DNA of 47,867 bases, taken from positions 1 to 47,867 of the forward strand of contig DEUB01000001.1 of the NCBI GenBank assembly GCA_002362385.1. The letters run 5' to 3'. Within the stretch, counting starts at the first letter, position 1, and the number at the start of each line of letters is the position of its first letter. Positions 23,306 to 32,350 of this stretch are shown one piece after another. Source of the DNA: Lachnospiraceae bacterium UBA3273. GTDB lineage: Bacteria > Bacillota > Clostridia > Lachnospirales > Lachnospiraceae. The notes beneath the pieces were generated by a model, which did no database searches, was not told the DNA's origin, and was given only the letters and a program-made list of their open reading frames with translations. The position numbers and the translations under genes are program-made.

Positions 23306-24376
23306 ATGAATATGGACACCCCGAAAATGAACATGAAAAAAACTGTTTTGGGCATCTGTATTCCGGCTCTTTTTTTAGCAGGCTGTGCGGGTATCGGAAA
23401 GATGGGGACAAAAGAATTTCAGACAAGTTTTTTTGCAATGGATACTTATATTTCCCTGACAGCCTACGGAGAGAACGGAGATACGGCATTAGAAGATGCA
23501 CAGCGCAAAATGGAAGAACTGGAAGCTCTATGGTCGGCAACGGATGAAAACAGCGAAATATACGCTATTAACAGCAGTGGGGGAAAAACGGTAACAGTCA
23601 GTGAGGAAACAAAGGATTTGCTGGATTTTGTCTTTTCTATGGCTGATAAAACGGACGGCGCGCTGGAGCCCACCATTTATCCCGTGCTTTTGGCATGGGG
23701 ATTTACCACGGGGGAAAACCGGATTCCCAAAGAAGATGAATTGCAGACGCTTTTACAGGATGTGGGACATGAGCGCATTCAAATAGAAGGGAATGAAGTG
23801 ACTCTCCCTGAGGGAATGATGCTGGATATGGGCGCTGTGGGAAAAGGCTATACCGGCGATGTATTGGTTGGGATTTTAAAAGAAGCAGGTATTACATCAG
23901 CGCTTTTGGACCTTGGAGGAAATGTGCAGGTCATTGGTACAAAGCCTGACGGCAGCAGGTGGCGGCTGGGGCTTCGGAACCCCTTTGATACAGAAGGATA
24001 TCTGGGAGTCCTTGAAATTGCCGACGCCGCAGTGGTAACCTCCGGCAGTTATGAACGTTATTTTATCGGGGAAGACGGAAAGCGGTACGGGCATATTATC
24101 GATCCTTCTACAGGATATCCCGTAGAAAACGGCCTTGCCTCGGTTACCGTTGTGGCAAAAGAGGGAAAGCTTGGCGACGCCCTTTCCACCTCGCTTTTTA
24201 TTATGGGAAGGGAGAAAGCGGAGGCTTACTGGCGGGAGCATGGGGATTTTGATATGATCCTTATAACGGATGAAGGAAAACTGTACATAACGGAAGGGAT
24301 TGCGGACGCTTTTTCTTTAAGCGGCGGATTTGGGAATATGGAAGTACATGTAGTTGGCAAAGACCAAGGGGAATAA
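23306..24376 (+). CDS. apbE: FAD:protein FMN transferase lipoprotein (ApbE)
   Basis: A 356-aa exported lipoprotein (lipobox LAGC near residue 30) of the ApbE family, which attaches FMN covalently to threonine of flavoproteins such as Rnf/Nqr subunits. Seen: the N-terminal FFAMDTYISLTAYG strand, LEPTIYPVLLAWGF, LDMGAVGKGYTGD, LDLGGNVQVIG, HIIDPSTGYPV and the metal-site GDALSTSLFIMG. The start directly follows the stop of the PII-like gene. No target flavoprotein gene with a flavinylation motif lies nearby, so it probably serves Rnf or another flavoprotein elsewhere. Confidence 0.92.
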   Translation: MNMDTPKMNMKKTVLGICIPALFLAGCAGIGKMGTKEFQTSFFAMDTYISLTAYGENGDTALEDAQRKMEELEALWSATDENSEIYAINSSGGKTVTVSEETKDLLDFVFSMADKTDGALEPTIYPVLLAWGFTTGENRIPKEDELQTLLQDVGHERIQIEGNEVTLPEGMMLDMGAVGKGYTGDVLVGILKEAGITSALLDLGGNVQVIGTKPDGSRWRLGLRNPFDTEGYLGVLEIADAAVVTSGSYERYFIGEDGKRYGHIIDPSTGYPVENGLASVTVVAKEGKLGDALSTSLFIMGREKAEAYWREHGDFDMILITDEGKLYITEGIADAFSLSGGFGNMEVHVVGKDQGE

Positions 24377-24379
24377 AGC

Positions 24380-24868
24380 ATGGAGAAAAGGAAGGAAAAA
24401 AAGGGGAAGAAGATACGTAAGAGAATATTGTATTTACTTGCAGGAGCAGTTGTTGTTTTGACAGCCGGATTCTTTTTAAGCCACAGAATAGGCGGAAAGG
24501 CTTCTGTGATCTTGAATGGGGAAAAATATTTACTTACAGATTTGGAGTGCAGCTATCTGGACCATGACGGGGAAATAGTGAAAACCCGACATATGGGCAG
24601 AGCGCCCATGTATTTTATGAGCGGCGGATTTCAGTATGGAATGTATGAATATTCTTTTTCCATAAGTAATGAAGAGATCAATATAAGGCCGAGGATCAGG
24701 GTATTTAAAACGAATATCCGTGCCAGATATAATCTGGATATCAAGGTGGAACTTATAAAGGTGCAGGATATATGGAACGGGGAGATTACGGTTAAGGTAA
24801 ACGGACGTACTTATACGGAATCTTTTGAAGATCTTAAGCGTGGCGAAATGGTAATACGGGTCGAATAG
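24380..24868 (+). CDS. Hypothetical single-pass membrane protein, 162 aa
   Basis: I do not recognise this protein. It has a very basic N-terminus (residues 1-16), one membrane segment (about 17-37) and an extracytoplasmic beta-rich domain of about 120 aa with regular strands (RPRIRVFKTNIRARYNL, KVELIKVQDIWNGEITVKVN). It begins 4 nt after the apbE stop, so it is co-transcribed and possibly part of the same envelope function. Weak likeness to small extracytoplasmic domains found beside ApbE genes is not enough to name it. Confidence 0.7.
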   Translation: MEKRKEKKGKKIRKRILYLLAGAVVVLTAGFFLSHRIGGKASVILNGEKYLLTDLECSYLDHDGEIVKTRHMGRAPMYFMSGGFQYGMYEYSFSISNEEINIRPRIRVFKTNIRARYNLDIKVELIKVQDIWNGEITVKVNGRTYTESFEDLKRGEMVIRVE

Positions 24869-24922
24869 CCGGATTATAAACAGGTAACGAATGAAAAATG
24901 AGGGATAAAAGGGGATTATATT

Positions 24923-25753
24923 ATGTGGACCAGAAGACAATTAAAAGAAAGAGCAAAGGCCGACGTGTCACGCAGCTATTGGGGGCTTGTGTTGATGGGG
25001 CTTATTGTTAGCATCATAGACGGAGTTGGAAACGGTTACAATTCAGGCAGCAGTTCATCTACGGACAGTATGCGGAATTTGACAACAAATAATGTTGATT
25101 GGGATCTGTTTTTCGGCATCCTGTTTATTGTGCTGGTCTTTGCATTGATAGGGATTCTTGCCGGACTGGCGCTGAAAGCTTTTTTGCTGAATCCGTTAAG
25201 GCTTGGAGCAACCAAATATTTTATTGAAGCCGCACGCGGGGAGAAGAAAGCCGGGGACATAGGCCTGATCGGATATGCCTTTGGAGGCGGCCGTTATAAA
25301 AATATTGTAAAGACTCTGTTTCTGAGGGATTTATATGTATTTCTCTGGAGTCTGCTTCTCCTGATCCCGGGCATTATAAAGTCTTATGAATATGCAATGA
25401 TTCCGTATATTCTGGCTGAAAGGCCTGATCTGGAGACGGAGGAGGTATTTGAGCTGTCCAGGAGAATGATGTCCGGGGAGAAATTTGATGTATTTATTCT
25501 GGGACTGTCGTTTATCGGCTGGATGTTTATCGCTTTACTTAGTTTTGGGCTTGCGGCAGTGTTTTACATTGGTCCGTATATTTATATGACAGATGCAGAA
25601 TTGTATGAGGTTTTGAAAACGAAAATTGGCTGGTACAGCTATACCCAGGGAAATTACGGTATGCAGTACAATTACGGAAACACAAAAGATTTTTCACTTA
25701 TGGGGGAGATCAACTATCCCCAGCAGCAGACGGATACAGATAAAATGATATAA
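24923..25753 (+). CDS. DUF975 family membrane protein
   Basis: A 276-aa protein with about five to six membrane helices. The N-terminal WTRRQLKERAKADVSRSYW motif, GxRxY-type middle loop and LLLLIPGIIKSYEYAMIPYILAE are characteristic of DUF975, a Firmicute integral membrane family of unknown role. The C-terminal tail is Tyr/Gln/Asn-rich and cytoplasmic or exposed. The gene follows 54 nt after the upstream membrane protein and precedes the aldo-keto reductase by 13 nt. Confidence 0.82.
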   Translation: MWTRRQLKERAKADVSRSYWGLVLMGLIVSIIDGVGNGYNSGSSSSTDSMRNLTTNNVDWDLFFGILFIVLVFALIGILAGLALKAFLLNPLRLGATKYFIEAARGEKKAGDIGLIGYAFGGGRYKNIVKTLFLRDLYVFLWSLLLLIPGIIKSYEYAMIPYILAERPDLETEEVFELSRRMMSGEKFDVFILGLSFIGWMFIALLSFGLAAVFYIGPYIYMTDAELYEVLKTKIGWYSYTQGNYGMQYNYGNTKDFSLMGEINYPQQQTDTDKMI

Positions 25754-25766
25754 GGAGGATGAAGCG

Positions 25767-26915
25767 ATGAACTACAGAGAACTTGGAAAAACCGGATTAC
25801 AGGTCAGCGAGATCGGACTGGGCTGTGAAGGCTTCAATGAAAAGGACGAGGCTTTTACGGAGGAAATGTTTGCACTGGCATTTGAGCACGGCATTAACTG
25901 TATGGATCTGTACAGCCCCAATCCCGATATGCACAAACGGGTTGGCAGGGCAATCCGGGAGAAAAGGGCGGAATTTATCCTGCAGGCGCATCTTTGCACG
26001 ACCTGGAAGGACGGACAGTATAAGGCAACAAGGAATATAGACGAGGTAAAAGCCTCTTTTGAAGTAATGCTTCAAAACCTCGGTACAGACTACATAGATA
26101 TCGGCATGATCCATTACGTGGATTCCGTAAAAACATGGAAAGACATTGCAGAGGGCGACATTATGAAATATGCCCTTGCGTTGAAAGAACAGGGAAAGAT
26201 CCGCCATATCGGTCTTAGCAGCCACAATCCCGAGGCCGCTTTGGAGGCGGTAAAGAGCGGTCTGATCGAAGTGCTGATGTTTTCCATCAATCCCTGCTAT
26301 GACCTGCTTCCCGGGGATGAGGATGTAGAAAAATTATGGGCGGCGGGAAGCTATGAAAAGCCCTTGTTTAATCTGGACCCTAAGAGGGAAGAACTGTATG
26401 AAACCTGCCAGCGCATGGGCGTGGGCATTACGGTTATGAAAGCCTTTGGAGGCGGGGATCTGCTTTCGGACGAGTATTCTCCTGCGGGTAAGGCGATGAC
26501 TGCCCTGCAATGTATTCACTATGCCCTTACAAGACCGGCTGTGGCAGCAGTTTTAACCGGTGTTCATTCCAAAGACCAGCTGCAGGCGTCCATAGATTAT
26601 GAATATGCTTCCGAAGAAGAAAGGGATTATGCAAAGGTTTTTGCCACCTTCCCTAAGATCAGCTGGCAGGGGTATTGCATGTACTGCGGACACTGTGCGC
26701 CCTGTCCCAAGGGCATCCAGGTTGCGTCGGTAACCAAGTTTTTAAATCTCTGCAAGGCCCAGCAAGAAGTGCCGGAGACGGTAAGAGAGCATTATGCCGC
26801 TCTGAGTGCTCATGCCGGGGACTGTATAGAATGCGGCTCCTGTGAAAAACGCTGCCCCTTTGGAGTATCCATTATTGAGAATATGCGGGCGGCGAAGGAA
26901 ACCTTCGGATATTAG
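25767..26915 (+). CDS. Aldo-keto reductase with C-terminal 4Fe-4S motifs
   Basis: This 382-aa protein has an aldo-keto reductase barrel (about 1-285; NYRELGKTGLQVSEIGLG, then LGTDYIDIGMIHYVDS) followed by a ferredoxin-like tail with two cysteine clusters, CMYCGHCAPCP and CIECGSCEKRCP. Members of this group reduce carbonyls or act as ferredoxin-linked oxidoreductases in anaerobes. The catalytic His is present in MIHYVD, but the position where the family Lys is expected reads ILQAHLCT, so classic NADPH chemistry is uncertain. AAGGAGG is 8 nt before the ATG. Confidence 0.88.
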   Translation: MNYRELGKTGLQVSEIGLGCEGFNEKDEAFTEEMFALAFEHGINCMDLYSPNPDMHKRVGRAIREKRAEFILQAHLCTTWKDGQYKATRNIDEVKASFEVMLQNLGTDYIDIGMIHYVDSVKTWKDIAEGDIMKYALALKEQGKIRHIGLSSHNPEAALEAVKSGLIEVLMFSINPCYDLLPGDEDVEKLWAAGSYEKPLFNLDPKREELYETCQRMGVGITVMKAFGGGDLLSDEYSPAGKAMTALQCIHYALTRPAVAAVLTGVHSKDQLQASIDYEYASEEERDYAKVFATFPKISWQGYCMYCGHCAPCPKGIQVASVTKFLNLCKAQQEVPETVREHYAALSAHAGDCIECGSCEKRCPFGVSIIENMRAAKETFGY

Positions 26916-26937
26916 AAGTGTCCGGCCCAAAATCCTG

Positions 26938-27954
26938 TCAATCTGTTTTAGGACATGTGCTCCTGGAAATGTATGGGGTATCAATGACGATCTCCTGCTT
27001 TGAGGCTTCAATATTTAAAGGAAATTGTGCGGTTAAAAGCTTTAAACAGTTCATGGCCATTTCCTCTATGGGGATATAGACTACAGACAGAGGGGGATAG
27101 GTAAATTCCTCTGTCTCCCGGTCCCCGTTTCCGACGCTGATGAGCTTGACCTTTCCGGGTACGGCAACGGAAGCCTCGTTTAACGCATATAAAGCCCCTA
27201 TGGCTATGGCGTCAGAGGCACAGAAAATACTGTCCGGTAAAGACGAATCCAGGAGTTTTTTAACACCTTCATAACCGCCTTTGATGGAATTTTCCACTAT
27301 TATAGTAGGAAAGGACTTTATGGACAGCCTTTGGCTTTCGGCAAGAAAACTGTCGGTTCGTTCCAACATACCTGCAAAAACGGACTCGGAGGTAATGACA
27401 CAGGTACTGTCACAGCCGTGCTTTTTGAACTCCCCGGCTGCTAATTTACCTACCAGTCCGTTGTCGATGGTTACTGCGGAGTATTTGGGAGAGGGCCGGT
27501 TATATAGAACGATAGGTTTAAAAAAGGTGGCATTGTCTATGTAGGCAATGTCCTTTTCCGATGCATTGCATACGATGGCGCCGTGGAACATATTTAACAT
27601 ATTTTCAGTCAATGTCATATCTAAACAGTCATTTTTGTACTGTCTGATAAAAAATTCAATATTCAATCCAGATTCTTCAATGGCTTTCTGAAGGCCCCGG
27701 AGAAACCGCACCAGCATTGGTGCGCGGAAATCAGAGGTCCAGAAGACCGCAATGGTATAGGAGGCGGGAGAGTCGATCTCACGCAGACGCTTCGCCACGA
27801 TATTAGGCTGGTATCCTAACTCGCGGGCACAGGAAAACACCTTTTCCATAGTGGATTCGGATATGTTTCTTTTTTTCCCTTCTCCCCTCAAAACAATAGA
27901 AACCGTGGAGGGAGAAATGCCCAGCTTTTGGGCGATGTCTTTAATCGTTGCCAT
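26938..27954 (-). CDS. LacI family transcriptional repressor
   Basis: A 338-aa LacI/GalR regulator with an N-terminal HTH (ATIKDIAQKLGISPSTVSIVLRG), hinge helix region and a periplasmic-binding-protein-like ligand domain (about 60-335). It is transcribed divergently from the AtuA/ABC/hydrolase operon whose promoter carries two LacI-type operators, so it is almost certainly the local repressor, relieved by the imported compound or a metabolite of it. GAGGAG precedes the start by about 8 nt. It converges with the aldo-keto reductase gene, with no obvious terminator in the 22-nt gap. Confidence 0.93.
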   Translation of the reverse strand: MATIKDIAQKLGISPSTVSIVLRGEGKKRNISESTMEKVFSCARELGYQPNIVAKRLREIDSPASYTIAVFWTSDFRAPMLVRFLRGLQKAIEESGLNIEFFIRQYKNDCLDMTLTENMLNMFHGAIVCNASEKDIAYIDNATFFKPIVLYNRPSPKYSAVTIDNGLVGKLAAGEFKKHGCDSTCVITSESVFAGMLERTDSFLAESQRLSIKSFPTIIVENSIKGGYEGVKKLLDSSLPDSIFCASDAIAIGALYALNEASVAVPGKVKLISVGNGDRETEEFTYPPLSVVYIPIEEMAMNCLKLLTAQFPLNIEASKQEIVIDTPYISRSTCPKTD

Positions 27955-28000
27955 ATTAAACTCCTCAAAAGATTTTCCTGATCAAGAATACATTTATGAA

Positions 28001-28006
28001 ATTATA
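28001..28006 (-). promoter_or_regulatory. Promoter of the LacI gene
   Basis: On the minus strand TGTTATAAT gives TATAAT with a TGn extension about 45 nt before the start; TTCCCA 18 bp upstream is a poor -35. Confidence 0.45.
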
Positions 28007-28078
28007 ACAGAAAATGGTTTTGTGTGGGAACAATTATTTTAATTTATTGGAAATTTATTGAAAGATCCAAAAAAGTAA

Positions 28079-28136
28079 TTGACATTTCGCGGCCATATGG
28101 TATATTATTAGTACAACGTTATAGTACAACGTTCTA
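28079..28136 (+). promoter_or_regulatory. Operon promoter with tandem LacI-type operators
   Basis: TTGACA (28079-28084), a 16-bp spacer and TATATT (28101-28106) form a strong promoter. Immediately downstream AGTACAACGTT occurs twice (28110-28120, 28123-28133), giving two near-palindromes TACAACGTTATA (28112-28123) and TACAACGTTCTA (28125-28136) with the central CG typical of LacI-family operators. They cover the expected start site. Confidence 0.75.
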
Positions 28137-28187
28137 CCAAAGCGATAAATAAGCCAAATATGCTTTAAAAAGGAGAAAAGACGCGAT

Positions 28188-29555
28188 ATGAAAAAAGTGA
28201 GAATTGGAGGCGGACAGGGATTTTGGGGAGACAGCAATGATGCTGCCATTCATATGATGAAAAACGGCTCCCTTGATTATATGGCATGCGATTATCTTGC
28301 GGAGCTGACGTTATCCATTATGGCCAGGCAGAAGCTTAAAAATCCCCGGAGAGGTTATGCCAGCGATTTTGTGGGATTGTTTGAAAGCGTTGCGTCAGAC
28401 AGTTACAAAAATCATATCGGAATATTGACCAATGCAGGCGGCATGAACATTTTGGGAGCTGTGGATGAGTGCAGAAAGATATGCCGGGACAAGGAACTGA
28501 AAGGATACCGCATCGGATATGTGACCGGAGACGACGTAAAGGATGCGCTGCCCGGACTGATCGGGGAAGGGATGGAATTTGAAAATCTGGATAATAAGGA
28601 ACTTAAAATTAAGGATATCCTTCCTGATATTGTAAATGCCAATGTGTATTACGGACATGAGCCTATTTTGGAATGTCTTAACGAAAACGCGGATCTGGTC
28701 CTGACCGGCAGGGCTACGGATTCCGCACTGTTTCTGGCTCCTGTCATGAAAAAGCTTGGCTGGGATGCTTCCGACGATGATAAACTGGCAAGGGGGATTA
28801 TGGCGGGACATCTTTTGGAATGCGGCGGACAGGGATCGGGAGGTAATTTCCAGTATGACTGGAGAAGCGTGCCGGATATGGACAGGCTGGGATTTCCCAT
28901 TGCGGAGGTTACGGACGATTATCTGCATATTACAAAGGCCCCGGATTGCGGAGGACTTATAAGCGAACAGACCTGTAAAGAGCAGTTTCTTTATGAGGTT
29001 CACGACCCGCAGAATTATATAACGCCGGATGTTACGGTAGATATTAGTAAGGCGAGGATAACCGGTATAGGGAAGGACCTGGTGGATATCTCTCAGATCA
29101 GGGGAAAGAAAAAGCCGGATAAATTGAAATTGAGTATCGGCTATCATGCAGGTTATAAAGTGGTCACTTACTTAAGCTTTGCCTGGCCGGACGCATATGA
29201 GAAAGCCCGGTATGCTGCGGATATCATCATGAAGAAGATGAAGAGAAAGTGCTTAAAGGCGGAAGAGATCCGAATCGACTATGTAGGGTTAAACGCCCTG
29301 CATCTGGATGTGGCAGAGATCAGTAAAGAGCTTTGCGAAAATATGAATGAGGTTATCTTAAGAATCGCTGTCAGGACGGTATCTAAGGAGGAGGCATATA
29401 AGCTTGTTCCGGAGATCGCTCCGCTGCAGCTTAACGGACCGCCGGGAGCAAGCTTTTTTGGCGGAAGATCCCGGGTCGAGGAGGTAATCGGCTTATGGCC
29501 GACTTTGATCGACAGGGAGGCGCTTTCCCTGCAGGCTCACGTTATAGAGATATAA
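28188..29555 (+). CDS. AtuA-like protein, main domain (DUF1446)
   Basis: The 455-aa protein matches the main domain of AtuA-like proteins (RIGGGQGFWGDSNDAA at the start, LAELTLSIMARQK, LTGRATDSALFLAP, LECGGQGSGGNF, QLNGPPGASFFGG near the end). AtuA belongs to acyclic terpene catabolism in Pseudomonas, but many homologues occur in unrelated acyl-CoA pathways and the reaction is not established. Here it stops at the end of the main domain; the small C-terminal domain of full-length AtuA is made by a separate gene 121 nt downstream. AAAGGAG precedes the ATG. It is the first gene of the operon. Confidence 0.85.
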   Translation: MKKVRIGGGQGFWGDSNDAAIHMMKNGSLDYMACDYLAELTLSIMARQKLKNPRRGYASDFVGLFESVASDSYKNHIGILTNAGGMNILGAVDECRKICRDKELKGYRIGYVTGDDVKDALPGLIGEGMEFENLDNKELKIKDILPDIVNANVYYGHEPILECLNENADLVLTGRATDSALFLAPVMKKLGWDASDDDKLARGIMAGHLLECGGQGSGGNFQYDWRSVPDMDRLGFPIAEVTDDYLHITKAPDCGGLISEQTCKEQFLYEVHDPQNYITPDVTVDISKARITGIGKDLVDISQIRGKKKPDKLKLSIGYHAGYKVVTYLSFAWPDAYEKARYAADIIMKKMKRKCLKAEEIRIDYVGLNALHLDVAEISKELCENMNEVILRIAVRTVSKEEAYKLVPEIAPLQLNGPPGASFFGGRSRVEEVIGLWPTLIDREALSLQAHVIEI

Positions 29556-29675
29556 ACAGGGATAGCGGAAATAAGGCATGGAAAGAACCGGACGGATGGC
29601 AGGCAGTCAAACAGATGGAAACAGACGGCAGACGAAAACAGCCGGACGGGCAGATGGTTCAGGAAGGGAGAGGGC

Positions 29676-30029
29676 ATGAAAGAAATATATTTAAAAGAAA
29701 TTGCTCACGGGCGGTCGGGAGATAAAGGAGATATCAGTAATGTCTGTGTATTTGCCAGAAAAGAAGAATATTACCCGATCATAAAGGAACAGGTCACGGA
29801 AGAAAAAGTAAAGGCGTATTTTGGAGATATGGTAAAGGGTACGGTAACCCGCTATGAAGTTGAAAGCTTAAAGGGATTTAATTTTGTCATGAGGCATGCT
29901 TTGGGCGGCGGAGCCACACATTCCCTTAGATTGGACAGCCTTGGCAAGTCCATGGGTTCTGCTTTTATGAGAATGAAAATAGAAGTGGCTGATGATTTTG
30001 AGGAAGGTGGGAAAGATGGACGGTCGTAG
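29676..30029 (+). CDS. AtuA-like small subunit (ferredoxin-fold domain)
   Basis: This 117-aa protein corresponds to the C-terminal domain of AtuA-like proteins: AHGRSGDKGDISNVCVFARK at the start, KVKAYFGDMVKGTVTRYEV in the middle, and HALGGGATHSLRLDSLGKS near the end. In many organisms the domain is fused to the main domain; here it is free-standing, with its own GGGAGAGG binding site. The 121-nt purine-rich gap before it does not look like a broken coding region. It should form a complex with the preceding protein. Confidence 0.82.
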   Translation: MKEIYLKEIAHGRSGDKGDISNVCVFARKEEYYPIIKEQVTEEKVKAYFGDMVKGTVTRYEVESLKGFNFVMRHALGGGATHSLRLDSLGKSMGSAFMRMKIEVADDFEEGGKDGRS

Positions 30030-31215
30030 AGCGTTGGATCATTTGGTAGTGCTGGATCTTACCAGAGTTGTTGCAGGGCCGTATTGCACAATGCTTCTGG
30101 GGGACCTGGGCGCTACCGTCATTAAAATTGAAAACCCGGCAGGCGGCGACGATACCAGAAGCTACGCACCCTACCGTAACGGCTCCAGTATGTATTTTGC
30201 CAATATAAACAGGAACAAAAAAAGCGTTACCTTAAATCTGAAAAGTCCCGAGGGCAGGGAGATTTTCAGAAGCCTTGTAAAAAAAGCCGATATCGTGGTG
30301 GAAAATTACAGGCCCGGAGTTATGGAAAAACTGGGATTGGGATACGATGAATTAAAAAAATTAAACGAGCGGATCATTTACGGCTCCGTTACCGGTTTCG
30401 GAGTACGGGGACCTTATTCCAAAAGGCCCGGATATGATATCCTGTCCCAGGCGATGGGAGGGCTTATGAGCATCACGGGACAGCCCGACGACCCGCCTAC
30501 AAGGGCGGGAAATGCCATGGGAGATGTTTTGGGAGGACTGAACCTGACGGTGGGAATACTGGCGGCTTTGCATGAAAGAACGGAAACAGGAAAGGGAAAA
30601 CGTGTGGATATAGCGCTTTTAGACTGTGTGATCGCAAGTCTTGATTCCGCAACCCAGAGATATTTTTCCGATGGAAAAGTGCCGGAAAGGATCGGCAACA
30701 GGTATGCGCCCTGCGCGCCCTATGACGTATTTAGTGCAAAGGACGGCAAGATCGTGATCGCATGCGGCAACCAGCATCTGTTTGAGCTGTTGTGCACAAG
30801 AGTAATGAAAAAGCCCGGGCTTCTTACGGATGAGAGATTTCGTGTCATGGAAGACAGAGTTAGGAACCAGGGCGAGTTAAAGGAGATCATAGAAGGCTGG
30901 CTGAGTGATTACGGGGCTTCGGAAATGGTGGAGATCCTGCTTGAAAACGGGATCCCCGCAGGACCGATCAACGATCTGAAGGATATCACGGAGGACGAGC
31001 ATATTGTAAAATACAGAAAAATGTTCGTGGAGGTGGAGCATCCAAAGATCGGGAAAATGAAAATAAACGGGTGCGCCGTGAAATTTTTGGACGATGAGTC
31101 ACTTTCCTTTGAGCCGGCACCTTTACTGGGAGAAAACAACAAAGAGATATTATCCGGTTTTCTCGGAATGGATGAGTACATACTGGATGAATATAAAGAA
31201 AAAGGGATCCTATAA
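30016..31215 (+). CDS. CaiB/BaiF (family III) CoA-transferase
   Basis: The 399-aa protein is a family III CoA-transferase: LDLTRVVAGPYCTMLLGDLG near the N-terminus, KKSVTLNLKSPEG, VENYRPGVMEKLGLGYD, SVTGFGVRGPYSKRPGYD, and GNAMGDVLGG with the catalytic Asp equivalent. It moves CoA between carboxylic acids without a covalent ping-pong intermediate of the family I type. The ATG at 30016 (GGAAGGTGGG upstream) overlaps the small AtuA gene by 14 nt. With the hydrolases and AtuA-like proteins it probably activates an acid freed from the imported substrate. Its position in a gut bacterium also recalls BaiF, but no other bai genes are present. Confidence 0.93.
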   Translation: MDGRRALDHLVVLDLTRVVAGPYCTMLLGDLGATVIKIENPAGGDDTRSYAPYRNGSSMYFANINRNKKSVTLNLKSPEGREIFRSLVKKADIVVENYRPGVMEKLGLGYDELKKLNERIIYGSVTGFGVRGPYSKRPGYDILSQAMGGLMSITGQPDDPPTRAGNAMGDVLGGLNLTVGILAALHERTETGKGKRVDIALLDCVIASLDSATQRYFSDGKVPERIGNRYAPCAPYDVFSAKDGKIVIACGNQHLFELLCTRVMKKPGLLTDERFRVMEDRVRNQGELKEIIEGWLSDYGASEMVEILLENGIPAGPINDLKDITEDEHIVKYRKMFVEVEHPKIGKMKINGCAVKFLDDESLSFEPAPLLGENNKEILSGFLGMDEYILDEYKEKGIL

Positions 31216-31301
31216 GAGAGGGGGAATCGGGAAAGGGACTGGATAATTGTAAGGAAAAATCAGAAAAATAGGAACAGAAGCAAAAAACGGAGGTAAAAAG
31301 C

Positions 31302-32318
31302 ATGAAAAAAATTACAGCAATACTTTTATGTATCATTTTAACAACAGCTTTGTGCGCATGCGGACAAAACGGGACGGAGAGCAGCGATCCGGCTGCAGGC
31401 AGCAACGAAGCGGCAGACAGCCAGGAGAAAGAAGAGTCCCCGGAAACGGATGTTGAAAGCGCCCCGGAAGAGAAGGGGGATTATAACTTTGCCATCATCG
31501 TTCCCACCACGGGAAATGAATATTTTCAGTGGGAAATTGACGCTTTACAGGCTACAATGGATGAATACGGGTATCCTTTAAACGTGATCAGCTACGATAT
31601 GGATGCGGCCAAGCAGGTATCTTCTGTTGAAAACCTGGTCACAATGAATGTGGATGCAGCCCTTATCTTTCCGATGGATAAAGAATCCATAGAGTCTGCC
31701 TGCAAAACCGCTATGGACGGGGGCGTTAAGATCATATCCGGCGGCATTGCACTGGATAACATGAATGCTTTATATAATACGGACCAGACGGAAGCAGGAA
31801 ATACCATTGCGGGAATGGCCTGCGATTACATTAAGGAGACATATGGGGATGAGCCTGTTGAAGTGGCCATGCTTATCGATACATCCAATTCCAATATGGT
31901 AACAAGATGTGACGCCATGAAAGAGACCCTTGCAAAGGAGTGTCCCAATGCTGTTTTGGTAAAAGAGATCGAAGCCAATGACACGGAAACCGGTATGAAT
32001 GCCGCAGAAAACGTTATCCAGGGAAATCCTGACGCAAAGGTGTTCATCTGCGTTAACGATGCGGTCGCTCTGGGAGTCGTGGAGGCATATAAAGCTGCCA
32101 ATATCAACGATGTAGCCGTATTTGGCTCAGACGGGACCAGTGAAGGTTTAAAGAAGATCGCCAACGGGGATTCCTTGAAAGGAACCATAGCGTTCGGCTC
32201 TTTGACTTTGGGAGATTATCTCTTAAAACTGGCAAAAGGAGAAACTGTGGAAGAATTAATTTCTCCGCCGATCATCCGCATCACGGAAGAAAATGTGGCG
32301 GACTATGTGACGGAATAA
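31302..32318 (+). CDS. Sugar-type ABC transporter substrate-binding lipoprotein
   Basis: A 338-aa periplasmic-binding-protein-like lipoprotein of the ribose/galactose (RbsB) class. Cys19 or Cys21 in LCACG is the lipid site, followed by an acidic linker to residue 60 and two alternating lobes (FAIIVPTTGNEYFQWEIDA, ALIFPMDKESIESACKTAMD, FICVNDAVALGVVEAYKAA, VAVFGSDGTSEGLKKI). It feeds the ATPase and permease just downstream. Binding proteins of this class take sugars, polyols, autoinducer-2, nucleosides and purine-like compounds, so the substrate need not be a simple sugar. Confidence 0.93.
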   Translation: MKKITAILLCIILTTALCACGQNGTESSDPAAGSNEAADSQEKEESPETDVESAPEEKGDYNFAIIVPTTGNEYFQWEIDALQATMDEYGYPLNVISYDMDAAKQVSSVENLVTMNVDAALIFPMDKESIESACKTAMDGGVKIISGGIALDNMNALYNTDQTEAGNTIAGMACDYIKETYGDEPVEVAMLIDTSNSNMVTRCDAMKETLAKECPNAVLVKEIEANDTETGMNAAENVIQGNPDAKVFICVNDAVALGVVEAYKAANINDVAVFGSDGTSEGLKKIANGDSLKGTIAFGSLTLGDYLLKLAKGETVEELISPPIIRITEENVADYVTE

Positions 32319-32350
32319 GGATATTCGGATAAAGAAACGGAGGATTTTTT

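Noticed and set aside
29495..29725. An open frame bridging the two AtuA-like genes, suggesting one frameshifted gene
   Set aside because: Its translation is low-complexity and shows no AtuA-like features, while each neighbour has natural ends and the downstream gene has its own ribosome binding site.
28188..31215. A bile-acid (bai) operon suggested by the BaiF-like CoA-transferase and the nearby bile salt hydrolase
   Set aside because: No BaiB, BaiCD, BaiE, BaiA, BaiG or BaiH homologue is present, and the hydrolase is about 8 kb away in a different unit.
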